From NCBI GenBank assembly GCA_947177185.1, contig CAMWTJ010000011.1, positions 1 to 42,468 of the forward strand: DNA of 42,468 nt, given 5' to 3'. How positions within the stretch are numbered: the stretch's first letter is position 1; every line of letters begins with the position of its first letter. Below are positions 24,054-32,086 of this stretch, one piece after another. Below the pieces are notes generated by a model. That model saw only the letters and a list, made by a program, of their open reading frames with translations, was not told where the DNA came from and ran no database searches. The position numbers and the translations under genes are program-made. The DNA comes from an uncultured Porphyromonadaceae bacterium (GTDB lineage: Bacteria; Bacteroidota; Bacteroidia; Bacteroidales; Muribaculaceae).

Positions 24054-25310
24054 CTACTTAACCATAACCTTTACAGCTGTGTTGCCTTGGCGGCGCACAT
24101 AGATGCCGGGAGCCGACGGGCATGCGCCGATGCGCACGCCGCGCAGGTCGTAGTACACGGCGGCTTCCGCGTCGGAGCCGTCGGCCACCACATCCTCGAT
24201 GCCCGTGGCCACACGGCGCACCAGGCGCACGTCGTCCACGAGATAATTTCCGTTGTCGGTTTTTATTCCGAGGCGAAGCTTGAAATTATTGCCCACCTTA
24301 GTGTCTTTCTTGATGGCGTAGCTCTTCTCGACCCACTGCTGTTCGGGCGCCTGGTTAATCCAGGTGTCATTGCCTGAGTCATCGACGTCAAGGTGCAGCA
24401 GCTCGTCGTCGGCCTGCACACGCATCTGCTTGTAATCGGCGTCGCCGCTGTGGCGGTAAAGGTTGAATTTCACCTCCGAGTAGTTTTTGAGCGTCTTACC
24501 TTCGGGAAGGGTCACCTCCATCTCGTGTATGGTGTTGTAATCACCGTTCTCCACCTGGAAATGAGCCACCAGGTTTTTCGCATCGGCGGGGTCGGAAGCG
24601 GTCTTGGACGAGCCCTTCGTTTCTTCTCCGTTCTGGTTCCACAACGGAAGCTGTATATTCACGTCGGCATGCTGCTGGAAATCGTTGACCATAAGCTCAC
24701 CGCTTACCATTTCGCCGTTTCGCGTAGGATAGTACTCCACGGGGGGCGCGGGTGCTTCGCCGAGTTCCTTGAACCTTATGTTGTCCAACGCGAAAGCGTT
24801 TGCCGCATGCACGTATTTGAATCCCACTATCAGAACCACCGAGGTGGCATCCGACCCGTTTGCGGCGAATTCAAACGAAAAATGCTTCCATGTGTTGTGT
24901 TCTTCCTGACCGCCGAAGCCGTATTCCTGCCACGATTTGTCGGCGCAGAGCACATCGTCGCCGAGTTTTACGTACAGGTCCTTGTAGTTCATTTCGTAGT
25001 TATACACATCGAAATCCACAGCGTCGAAATCGGCGAGCTTCTTGCCCTCGGGAAGGGCGAGTGTGATTTTCAATCCGGGATTGAGGTCCGAATCAGTCAC
25101 GTGCATGGCATGATTTTCGTTGACGCCATTGTGGGGCACAACGTCGAGATATGCCGTGCCTTTGGCCATCTGATTGCCTGTTTCTATGTCCACAAGCTCC
25201 GGCAGTTCATGGTTGCCTTCGAAATCCTCGACCATATGCCACTCGCCTTCGGCGGCGGCCATGCTCACGGCCGTCATGGCGGCAGCCGCTAAAATGTAAA
25301 GTCTTTTCAT
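24054..25310 (-). CDS. Secreted protein with two copies of a glycan-locus module and a sorting-type tail
   Basis: This 418-residue protein has a signal peptide (about 1-20). Two copies of one module, at about 25-185 and 195-370, each contain LPEG(K)xL, then about 23-25 residues later YKxLxVxxDDxxL, and a closing DN/DD-[IV]R strand. The C-terminal 35 residues carry VYYDLRGVRIG...GIYVRRQG...KVMVK, like the tails used for type IX secretion in Bacteroidetes. No catalytic residues were identified, so it is more likely a binding protein. Its ATG is 8 bases downstream of the GH8 gene, so it is co-transcribed with that enzyme. Confidence 0.75.
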   Translation of the reverse strand: MKRLYILAAAAMTAVSMAAAEGEWHMVEDFEGNHELPELVDIETGNQMAKGTAYLDVVPHNGVNENHAMHVTDSDLNPGLKITLALPEGKKLADFDAVDFDVYNYEMNYKDLYVKLGDDVLCADKSWQEYGFGGQEEHNTWKHFSFEFAANGSDATSVVLIVGFKYVHAANAFALDNIRFKELGEAPAPPVEYYPTRNGEMVSGELMVNDFQQHADVNIQLPLWNQNGEETKGSSKTASDPADAKNLVAHFQVENGDYNTIHEMEVTLPEGKTLKNYSEVKFNLYRHSGDADYKQMRVQADDELLHLDVDDSGNDTWINQAPEQQWVEKSYAIKKDTKVGNNFKLRLGIKTDNGNYLVDDVRLVRRVATGIEDVVADGSDAEAAVYYDLRGVRIGACPSAPGIYVRRQGNTAVKVMVK

Positions 25311-25428
25311 GATTGGATTTATTTTACAAGTATTTTTTGTGTGTTTTCGTTCTGTTTTCTGATATAGACGCCGGGGGCGGAGGGGGTGCCGCCGAGGCGC
25401 ATGCCGCGCAGGTCGTAGTACACGGCGG
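24138..25428. repeat. Direct repeat encoding the shared C-terminal tail
   Basis: A 26-base stretch is identical at 24138-24163 and 25403-25428, inside the two genes' 3' ends. It encodes the VYYDLRG tail motif, so either selection or recombination has kept the two tails alike. Confidence 0.8.
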
Positions 25429-27214
25429 GAGCGTCGGAATCGGGGTCGGCCACGGCGTCGCTCGCGCCGGCGGCCACTCCCGGACCGTATATGCGGTAGC
25501 GGCCCGCGCAGTTGAGCCAGTTGAGGAAATACAGGCAGCCGTCGTAGTAGCGGTAGCGGCCCGTGGGTATGGCCGTGTCGTAGAAATTCTCAATGAAGGC
25601 CCATGCGTCCTTGCTGTCGCAGGCGAGCGCGCCGGAGGCGTTGCAGGCCACGAGGCCGGGCGAGTGGTCGGTGTTGCCGTTCTTGTCCTGTCCGTCGAGG
25701 GTGTATATGCTGTGGTAGTCGGCGATGCCTTTCGAGAGGAAGAACTTGTACATGCGGCCCACGAGCTCGGTGTATGGTACGCCGTCGGGCTTGAACCACG
25801 CGTAGTCTATGGCCATGTTCATGATGCAGCGCCATGCGTCGTAAAGGAAATCGGCATGGTCGCCGTCGCCGTTGTGCGGCGCGCCGCTGAACTCGGCATA
25901 GTCGGGCATCAGACCCGTCACGGGATGGGCGAATTTAGGCCACATCTCGCGGCTCTTGGCGGCGAGGGCGGCGTAGAAATCGCGGTTGCTACCCGCCCAG
26001 CGGGCCCAGAGCTCGTAGAAGGCGGGCACATGGTAGGAGGGGTCGGTGAATTTGGCGGCCGACGCATAGGGCACAAACACCACCTGCTTCTCCACGGGGT
26101 CGAACAGCGGAGTGACCGACGAATAGGGGTTGACGTCCTGAGCGGGTTTCTCCATGCACATGTCGAGTATGTAGTCGGCTTCCTTGCTGTAGGCGTATAT
26201 GCCGGTGCCGTCGCCCCAGCGGCCGGAGGCAAACATCAGTGCCGTCACGAAGTACTCCTCGCCGTCGGAGGCGGGGGTGCCGCCCTTCTTGCTGCCGTCG
26301 GTGTTGCACTGCCAGGAGAAATAGCCGCGGCGCTCGTCGTCGGAGGGATACTGCATGTAGGTCTTGGCCCATTTCCACAGAGCGTCGAACTCTTTCTTGC
26401 GGTCGAGCTGCACGCACAGCATCATGCCGTAGCTCATGCCCTCGGTGCGCACGTCGGCGTTGTTGACGTCGAGTATGTAAGCCATGTCGGAGCCGCTTTC
26501 ATAGTACAGGCGCTCGGTGTCCTTGTCGCCCTCGAAATAGGTGGCCCACAGCTCGTCGATGCGCTGCTGCACCTGCGCTTCGCTATAGCCGGCCTCGGCG
26601 AAGAGGTTGCGGTAGCGGCCGGTCACGAACGCTCCCTGCGCGGGCAGTTCGGGCTCGGGCAGGTTGAGGTCGTAGGCGAATATGAGTTCGGCTATGTAGT
26701 ATGTCATCTTGTCGTCGTTGAGGCCCACGGCTATGGCGAAGTCCGAAAGAGCCTTCTGCGACGCGTCGAGTTTCAGGTCGGCCGCGCCCACGGTCTTTGT
26801 GAGCCACTTGTCCTTGTCGCCCTGGTTGGGATACTCGTCGCTGCCGTCGGGCTTGGTGTTTTTGAACACGAGCGCGCCATCCACGTACACCTGCAGCTGC
26901 TTGTAGTGGGCATACTGCTCGTTGCCGCCGGAGGGGATGTATATCTTGGCGCCCACGGACGTGCAGTCGCCGAGGGTGAGGCCGTCGGGCAGGCTGACGT
27001 CGAACTGCGGCACGCCGTTGTAGGCCGCGCACTGCACGCGCACCACGAGTCCGGCGCCCGCGGGGTTCTGCACCACCGTGGCCGTGCCGCTTCCGCTGCC
27101 GGCGAAAGCATAGCTCTGCCCGGGTGCTTCCCGGTTGAAATCAATCACGTGTCTTGCGCCATACGTCGCCACCGCCACGAGCAGCAGCATCGCTACGCTG
27201 AATAGTTTTTTCAT
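25319..27214 (-). CDS. GH8-family glycosidase with N-terminal accessory module
   Basis: This 631-residue secreted enzyme has a signal peptide (1-19) and an accessory module (about 22-185) with the same LPDGxxL...YKQLQV...D pattern as its neighbour. The glycoside hydrolase family 8 domain spans about 196-585. The predicted general acid is Glu258 in VRTEGMSYGM, and Asp317 (ASDGEEYF) and Asp459 (LYDAWR) match catalytic positions of reducing-end xylose-releasing exo-oligoxylanases. The tail, about 597-631, is sorting-type (VYYDLRGMRLG). It likely trims xylo-oligosaccharides outside the cell. The specificity is inferred from motif similarity. The promoter lies downstream of a ten-G run. Confidence 0.88.
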   Translation of the reverse strand: MKKLFSVAMLLLVAVATYGARHVIDFNREAPGQSYAFAGSGSGTATVVQNPAGAGLVVRVQCAAYNGVPQFDVSLPDGLTLGDCTSVGAKIYIPSGGNEQYAHYKQLQVYVDGALVFKNTKPDGSDEYPNQGDKDKWLTKTVGAADLKLDASQKALSDFAIAVGLNDDKMTYYIAELIFAYDLNLPEPELPAQGAFVTGRYRNLFAEAGYSEAQVQQRIDELWATYFEGDKDTERLYYESGSDMAYILDVNNADVRTEGMSYGMMLCVQLDRKKEFDALWKWAKTYMQYPSDDERRGYFSWQCNTDGSKKGGTPASDGEEYFVTALMFASGRWGDGTGIYAYSKEADYILDMCMEKPAQDVNPYSSVTPLFDPVEKQVVFVPYASAAKFTDPSYHVPAFYELWARWAGSNRDFYAALAAKSREMWPKFAHPVTGLMPDYAEFSGAPHNGDGDHADFLYDAWRCIMNMAIDYAWFKPDGVPYTELVGRMYKFFLSKGIADYHSIYTLDGQDKNGNTDHSPGLVACNASGALACDSKDAWAFIENFYDTAIPTGRYRYYDGCLYFLNWLNCAGRYRIYGPGVAAGASDAVADPDSDAPAVYYDLRGMRLGGTPSAPGVYIRKQNENTQKILVK

Positions 27215-27261
27215 GATATTGCTGTATGTATGATTTTCCGTTTCTGAAAAAGTTGACTTTG

Positions 27262-27297
27262 CAAAAGTATGTAAAAAAGAACTCTTACCCCCCCCCC
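27262..27297 (-). promoter_or_regulatory. GH8 operon promoter with a homopolymeric G tract upstream
   Basis: TACTTTTG (leftward, 27269-27262) is a perfect -7 match, 48 bases before the ATG. A run of ten C on the top strand (27288-27297; ten G in the sense of transcription) lies 18 bases upstream, exactly where a -33 element should be. Tract-length change would alter the -33/-7 spacing. No TTTG is seen there. The remaining spacer, 27215-27433, contains only this promoter and the phosphatase terminator. Confidence 0.6.
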
Positions 27298-27372
27298 TGT
27301 TAGTTAATGTATGTTAATAAAACGGACGATGTTACGCACGCAGCGTGCATTTGTTACAAATGCGCCGGCGCT

Positions 27373-27410
27373 AAAAAAGAGGCCGGACACCCCAAGCGGG
27401 GCGTCCGGCC
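27373..27410 (-). terminator. Terminator after alkaline phosphatase
   Basis: Thirteen-base arms (27381-27393 and 27398-27410, with one G-U pair in the RNA) form a GC-rich stem with a short loop. For leftward transcripts it is followed by a U-rich run (top-strand A6 at 27373-27378). It lies 23 bases after the phosphatase stop codon. Confidence 0.9.
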
Positions 27411-27433
27411 TGTGTGTGGCTGCGACGGCCGTA

Positions 27434-28825
27434 TTACAGGCCGGCGAGTTTAAGCATTATGGGTGCTATCTCGTCGTTGTTGTTGAGTCCCTTGAAGAGG
27501 TCGGCGCCCACGCCCACGGCAAACAGCGGCACGGGATTGCCCGTATGGCTCGTGGTGGTGAAGCCGAGTCCGGCGGCGTCGTTGACAAGTTTCAGCACCG
27601 CCACGGAGAAGGCGTCGAAATTGGCATAGAGTGTCTTCTGGTCCTCGCTGTTGCGCAGCTCGAAAGTGGATGTGAACTGGTCTTTGAGCGCCTGCTCCTG
27701 CTTGTCGCTGACGGGTATGTGGGTGAACAGGCCGAAATCCTGCTCCAGCTTGGCGCGCATGTCGTCCCAGGTGTAGACGCGGCGGTCGCGCAGCATAGCC
27801 TTGCACTCCTCGCTGAAGGCCTCTTTCGACTTGCGCTGACGGGCCAGATAGTCGAAGCGCGACGAGTATTTCACGGCATTGTTGCCCATGGCCAGGCCAC
27901 CGGTGTCGTGGTCGGCGGTGACCACAATCAGCGTTTCGTCGGGGTGCGCGAGGTAAAAGTCGTAGGCCACCTTGAGAGCCTCGTCGAAATTGAGTATCTC
28001 CATCACGGCCGCGCCGCCGTCGTTGGCGTGCAGCGCGTGGTCGATGTTGCCACCTTCGACCATCATGAAGAAACGCTCGGGCGAGTATTTTTCGAGATGC
28101 GCGAGGCACGTTTCGGCTATCACGGGCAGCGTGAGGCGGTTGGCGGCGGAATCGACGGTATAGCCCACGTTCCACACGTTGCCGCTCTCGGTGTTAAGCA
28201 GCACCACGCGCCGCGAGTCTATCTGCTGCACGCCTTCGGGTCCGTAGACCATCTGCACGCCGTTGGCCTTCATGGCCTCCACTATGGCGTCGTGCTGCTC
28301 GGGGCCTTTGGTGAGGCCGCGCAGTCCGGCTCCGGCTATGAACTCGTAGCCGCACCTGGCCGCCTCGAGGTCTATCTCGTAGCTCATGCCTCGGTTGGGC
28401 ACATGTGCGTAGAAGGCTCCGGGGGTGGCGTCGTCGGCGCTCACGCTCGTGGTCACGCCCACACCCCAGCCTGCGTCGTGGAGCGTGGCGGCCACGCTCG
28501 TCACGGCCGTGGTGTCGGGGCCCATGCCCAGCATGCCGTTGCGGGTCTTGGTGCCGGTGGAGAGGGCTGTGCCCGCCGCGGCCGAGTCGGTAGTGGTCGA
28601 CGATGCCGACCATGTCTGACACCATGCCACCGTGGGAAACTGCATCATGAGCAGCGGCTTGTCGCTGCCGCGCACCACACGGTTGTAGGTCTGCGCAGCC
28701 ATCACGGGACCCATGCCCATGCCGTCGCCTATGTAATAGAAAATGTACTTGGGAGTCTGCGCCTGCGCTCCTAAAGCAGCCAGCGCGAGTGCGCACGCGA
28801 GTGCGGATTTTTTGAAGCTTTTCAC
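27434..28825 (-). CDS. Periplasmic alkaline phosphatase (PhoA-type)
   Basis: This 463-residue metal-dependent phosphomonoesterase has a signal peptide (about 1-22). Signature residues are Asp34 in YYIGDGMGMG, the nucleophile Ser81 in TTTDSAAAGTAL, zinc ligands in VEGGNIDHALHANDGG and TADHDTGGL, and His in TTTSHTGNPVPLF. Its length fits bacterial PhoA-family enzymes. It likely frees phosphate from organic esters outside the inner membrane. It has its own promoter, divergent from the DUF4294-xerD pair, and a strong terminator. No PhoB box was identified. Confidence 0.94.
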   Translation of the reverse strand: MKSFKKSALACALALAALGAQAQTPKYIFYYIGDGMGMGPVMAAQTYNRVVRGSDKPLLMMQFPTVAWCQTWSASSTTTDSAAAGTALSTGTKTRNGMLGMGPDTTAVTSVAATLHDAGWGVGVTTSVSADDATPGAFYAHVPNRGMSYEIDLEAARCGYEFIAGAGLRGLTKGPEQHDAIVEAMKANGVQMVYGPEGVQQIDSRRVVLLNTESGNVWNVGYTVDSAANRLTLPVIAETCLAHLEKYSPERFFMMVEGGNIDHALHANDGGAAVMEILNFDEALKVAYDFYLAHPDETLIVVTADHDTGGLAMGNNAVKYSSRFDYLARQRKSKEAFSEECKAMLRDRRVYTWDDMRAKLEQDFGLFTHIPVSDKQEQALKDQFTSTFELRNSEDQKTLYANFDAFSVAVLKLVNDAAGLGFTTTSHTGNPVPLFAVGVGADLFKGLNNNDEIAPIMLKLAGL

Positions 28826-28849
28826 TTTTGTATTGTTTTTTGGTTATGG

Positions 28850-28857
28850 CAAAGGTA
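28850..28857 (-). promoter_or_regulatory. -7 element for alkaline phosphatase
   Basis: TACCTTTG (leftward) is an exact TAnnTTTG match, 25 bases before the ATG. A TTG at 28881-28879 lies 21 bases upstream and may serve as a partial -33. Confidence 0.6.
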
Positions 28858-28889
28858 CGTTTTTTTATTCAAACGCAGCAATTTTTCGT

Positions 28890-28897
28890 TATCTTTG
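28890..28897 (+). promoter_or_regulatory. -7 element for the DUF4294-xerD operon
   Basis: TATCTTTG matches TAnnTTTG exactly and lies 23 bases before ATG 28920. It is only 32 bases from the divergent phosphatase -7 element. Confidence 0.6.
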
Positions 28898-28919
28898 CAC
28901 GTCGGATTGTTATATAATT

Positions 28920-29555
28920 ATGAACGCACGCGTTGTTTCATCTATACTTTTGCTCTGCTTCGGCCTCTCGGCCGCGGCGGCGCGGCCGCAACGCACCCTC
29001 GAGTCGCCCGGCACGGGGCGCAATCCGTACTACAAGGGCTTCTACTACAAAGTGGACGAGGAAGGCGACACGGTGCCCGTGTTCGCTCTCACGGGCATCA
29101 CCGTGTTTCCGAAGCTGAAATTCAAAAACAAAAAGGAAGAAAAATTCTACTGGCGCACCGTGCGCGACGTGCGCCTCACGCTGCCCTACGCCAAGCTGAT
29201 AGCCGAAACCCTCATAGAAACCTACGAGTACATCGAAACCTTCCCCACGAAAAAAGAGCGCGAAGCCTACCTCAAACAGATGGAATCGGCCCTGTTCGAG
29301 CAATACAAGCCCGTGCTGAAGCGCTTCTCGCGGCGGCAGGCGCGCGTGCTCATAAAACTCATACAGCGCGAAACCAACCAGAGCAGCTACGACATCATAC
29401 GCGCCTTCCTGGGCTCGTTCCGCGCCGGCTTCTGGCAAGGTTTCGGCAAGCTCTTCGGCGTGAGCCTCAAAGCCGACTACAAACCCGACAGCGACCGCGA
29501 GGACGCCATAATCGAACGCATAGCGTGCGGTGTGGAGGAGGGCACTCTGCAATGA
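28920..29555 (+). CDS. DUF4294 family secreted protein
   Basis: This 211-residue protein starts at ATG 28920, which opens a signal peptide (MNARVVSSILLLCFGLSAAAA). The longer in-frame opening at 28743 lies inside the phosphatase gene. The central part contains FALTGITVFPKLKFKNKKEE and YWRTVRDVRLTLPYAK, as in the Bacteroidetes DUF4294 family, whose function is unknown. Much of the mature protein is charged and helical. Its stop overlaps the start of xerD (ATGA), a neighbourhood that I recall as recurrent for this family in Bacteroidetes. Confidence 0.85.
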   Translation: MNARVVSSILLLCFGLSAAAARPQRTLESPGTGRNPYYKGFYYKVDEEGDTVPVFALTGITVFPKLKFKNKKEEKFYWRTVRDVRLTLPYAKLIAETLIETYEYIETFPTKKEREAYLKQMESALFEQYKPVLKRFSRRQARVLIKLIQRETNQSSYDIIRAFLGSFRAGFWQGFGKLFGVSLKADYKPDSDREDAIIERIACGVEEGTLQ

Positions 29556-30445
29556 GCGCCGGGGCCCTGCTGCAGCGCTACGCCGCATGGCTGCTGCTCG
29601 AGCGCGGACTCAGCGCCAACACCCGCACAGCCTATCTGACCGACGCCACCCGCCTGGCCGACTGGCTTGAGGCGCAGGGACAAACACCCGAAAGCGCGTC
29701 GACCGACACACTGCGCGCACACATAGCCGAACTCCACGCCATGGGCATTTCGGCCCGCTCGCAGGCGCGCGTCATCTCCTCGGTAAAATCGCTCTACCGC
29801 TTCATGCGCCTGGAGCGCATCATAGCCGAAAACCCCGCCCTGCTGCTCGACGCGCCGCGCATAGGCCGCCACCTGCCCGAAGTGCTGACGGTGGAGGAGG
29901 TCGACGCCATGCTGGCCGCCATCGACCCCACGGGGCCGCACGCGCAGCGCAACCGCACCATAATCGAGCTGCTCTTCAGCTGCGGGCTGCGCGTCAGCGA
30001 GCTCACCGAGCTCGAAATCAGCAGGCTCAACCTCTCGCTGGGCTATCTCACCGTCACCGGCAAAGGCAGCAAGGAGCGCATGGTGCCCATGTCGCCGTCG
30101 GCCATAGCCGAGCTCACCGACTGGCTCGCCGAGCGCGAAAGCTACCCCGTGCGGGCAGGCCACGAGAACTATGTGTTTCTCAACCGCCTGGGCCGGCGCC
30201 TGACGCGCGTCATGGTGTTCTACATAGTGCGCGACCTGGCGCGCGACGCCGGCATACGCAAGGAGATATCGCCACACACGCTGCGCCACTCCTTCGCCAC
30301 AGCCCTGCTCGAGGGCGGAGCCAACCTGCGCGCCATACAGCAGATGCTCGGCCACGAAAGCATTGCCACCACCGAAATATACCTGCACATGGACAACACG
30401 CGCCTGCGCGCCGAAATCCTGCAGCACCACCCCCGCAGTTTCTGA
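29552..30445 (+). CDS. Site-specific tyrosine recombinase, XerC/XerD-type
   Basis: This 297-residue recombinase of the type that resolves chromosome dimers at dif sites has an N-terminal SAM-like core-binding domain (about 1-90) and a catalytic domain with the full set of residues: Arg147 (SCGLRVSEL), Lys171 (GKGSKER), His242 and Arg245 (HTLRHSFA), His268 (GHES) and Tyr277 (EIYLHM). Start ATG 29552 lies in the ATGA overlap with DUF4294. Its length is that of housekeeping XerC/XerD and not of an integrase in a mobile element. Bacteroidetes usually carry more than one Xer, so C versus D cannot be decided from the window. Confidence 0.94.
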   Translation: MSAGALLQRYAAWLLLERGLSANTRTAYLTDATRLADWLEAQGQTPESASTDTLRAHIAELHAMGISARSQARVISSVKSLYRFMRLERIIAENPALLLDAPRIGRHLPEVLTVEEVDAMLAAIDPTGPHAQRNRTIIELLFSCGLRVSELTELEISRLNLSLGYLTVTGKGSKERMVPMSPSAIAELTDWLAERESYPVRAGHENYVFLNRLGRRLTRVMVFYIVRDLARDAGIRKEISPHTLRHSFATALLEGGANLRAIQQMLGHESIATTEIYLHMDNTRLRAEILQHHPRSF

Positions 30446-30484
30446 CCGAAATACACAATAATTGACAGATACACACCGCAGCCG

Positions 30485-30516
30485 TTTCCCACATTCGATT
30501 TTTTTGACTACTTTTG
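30485..30516 (+). promoter_or_regulatory. Promoter for the nnr-ribD cluster
   Basis: TACTTTTG at 30509-30516 is a perfect -7 match. TTTC at 30485-30488, 20 bases upstream, differs from TTTG by one base. The ATG follows 26 bases downstream. Confidence 0.65.
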
Positions 30517-30542
30517 CTTTCTGATAGGCCACACCACACATA

Positions 30543-32072
30543 ATGAAACTTTATTCCTTCAAGCAAATACAAGACATCGAGGCCGCAAGCCTCGCCGAAA
30601 CAGGCCGCGACAGCCGCGCCCTCGCCGACGCGCTCGGCGCCGAGGCCGCAAGCGCCATAGCCGAGGTGGCGGCCGAGTGCGGCTGCCGCCCCATAGTGTT
30701 CGCCGGCCCGGGCCGATGCGGATGCGTGGCACTGGCGGCTGCCGCGCGGCTCACGGCAGGCGGCCGCCGCCCGCGCATCTACTTCTTCAACATACGCGGC
30801 ACGTCGGCGCAGCCCGACACCATGGCCGCGCGCGACGCCTACATAAACGACTGCGGCACGGACGACCTGCTGGAAATCACCGGCACGTTCTCCATGCCCG
30901 AACTGTCGGCACACGACCTCGTGGTGGACGGCCTTTTCGGCAGCGAGATAGAAAAACCGCTCGGGAGCGCCTATCAGGTGCTGGTGCGGCGCATCAACGA
31001 AAGCGGAGCGCGCATCATAGCCCTCGACATGCCTTCGGGACTGCCGGCCGACGGAGCGCCCGGACTTATCAACCGCAACATCATACACGCCGACCTCACC
31101 CTGGCCCTCGGACTCCCGAGGCTCGCTTATTTCCCGGCCGAAAACGCCGAGCTGGTGGGGCAGTGGCAGGTGCTCGACGCAGGCTACACACGCGCGGCCA
31201 TGGCCGCGCACGATGCGTCGTACTACCTCATAGAGCGCAAGCAGATAAGGCGCATACTCGCGCCGCGCCGCGCCGACTCGTCAAAGGCCGACTACGGCCA
31301 CCTCGTGGTGTTTGCCGGCAGCTACGGCATGATGGGCGCCGCCCAGCTCGCCACACGCGCAGCCATGCGCGCAGGCGCCGGCAAAGTCACATGCCACGCG
31401 CCGCGATGCGGATTTCTGGTGATGCAGACGGCCGTGCCCGAAGCACTCTTCGAGGCCGACCGCGGCGACGTGTACCTGACCGACATAGAGATGCGGCGCA
31501 ACTACTCGGCAGTGGCCATCGGCCCGGGCATAGGCACCGACGACGCCACAGTCGACACTCTCGAAGCCTTCCTCAAGGTGGCCAACGCCAACAGCCGCGC
31601 CGTGATTCTCGACGCCGACGCGCTCAACTGCATAGCCATACGGCCCTCGATGCTCGACTACATACCCGTCATGAGCGTGCTCACGCCGCACGCCGCCGAG
31701 TTCGACCGCATATTCGGCACGCATCCGGGCTCCGACGCGCGCCTGGCCAAAGCCATCGAGATAGCCATGTTCCACAAGATAGTGATAGTGCTCAAAGGCC
31801 ACCACACAGCCGTGGTGCGGCCCGACGGCAAAGTGTGCTACAACCCCACCGGCACGCCCGCGCTGGCCACAGCCGGCACCGGCGACGTGCTCACAGGCAT
31901 CATAGGCGCCTTCATGGCCCAGGGCCTCAGCACGGAGGTGGCGGCTTCGGCGGCGGTCTACGTGCACGGACTCGCCGGACAGATAGCCGAAAAGACACAC
32001 GGCCAGTACGGCGTCACGGCCTCCGACGTGGCCGAAGCCACAGGGCGCGCCATCAACTCCATCATCAACTGA
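30543..32072 (+). CDS. nnr: Bifunctional NAD(P)H-hydrate epimerase/dehydratase
   Basis: This repair enzyme rescues hydrated NAD(P)H. The 509-residue protein fuses the YjeF-type epimerase (about 1-215; FAGPGRCGCVALAAAARL and the VVDGLFGS loop) to the ADP/ATP-dependent dehydratase (about 230-505; FAGSYGMMGAAQLATRAAMR, LTPHAAEFDRIF and the ATAGTGDVLTG signature). Both halves look intact. It is the first gene of a same-strand cluster, with 14 bases to the next gene. Confidence 0.96.
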   Translation: MKLYSFKQIQDIEAASLAETGRDSRALADALGAEAASAIAEVAAECGCRPIVFAGPGRCGCVALAAAARLTAGGRRPRIYFFNIRGTSAQPDTMAARDAYINDCGTDDLLEITGTFSMPELSAHDLVVDGLFGSEIEKPLGSAYQVLVRRINESGARIIALDMPSGLPADGAPGLINRNIIHADLTLALGLPRLAYFPAENAELVGQWQVLDAGYTRAAMAAHDASYYLIERKQIRRILAPRRADSSKADYGHLVVFAGSYGMMGAAQLATRAAMRAGAGKVTCHAPRCGFLVMQTAVPEALFEADRGDVYLTDIEMRRNYSAVAIGPGIGTDDATVDTLEAFLKVANANSRAVILDADALNCIAIRPSMLDYIPVMSVLTPHAAEFDRIFGTHPGSDARLAKAIEIAMFHKIVIVLKGHHTAVVRPDGKVCYNPTGTPALATAGTGDVLTGIIGAFMAQGLSTEVAASAAVYVHGLAGQIAEKTHGQYGVTASDVAEATGRAINSIIN

Positions 32073-32086
32073 CACACGCAGGAATC

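Noticed and set aside
25313-27205. 630-residue plus-strand frame opposite the GH8 gene
   Set aside because: It shows no family features, and the GH8 catalytic motifs on the minus strand are unambiguous.
28743-28919. Long N-terminal extension of the DUF4294 protein
   Set aside because: It would overlap the phosphatase start and read through both promoters. The ATG at 28920 begins a proper signal peptide.
29552-30445. The tyrosine recombinase as an integrase of a mobile element
   Set aside because: Its length, its DUF4294 overlap and the lack of any mobile-element genes or attachment-site repeats fit a housekeeping Xer recombinase.
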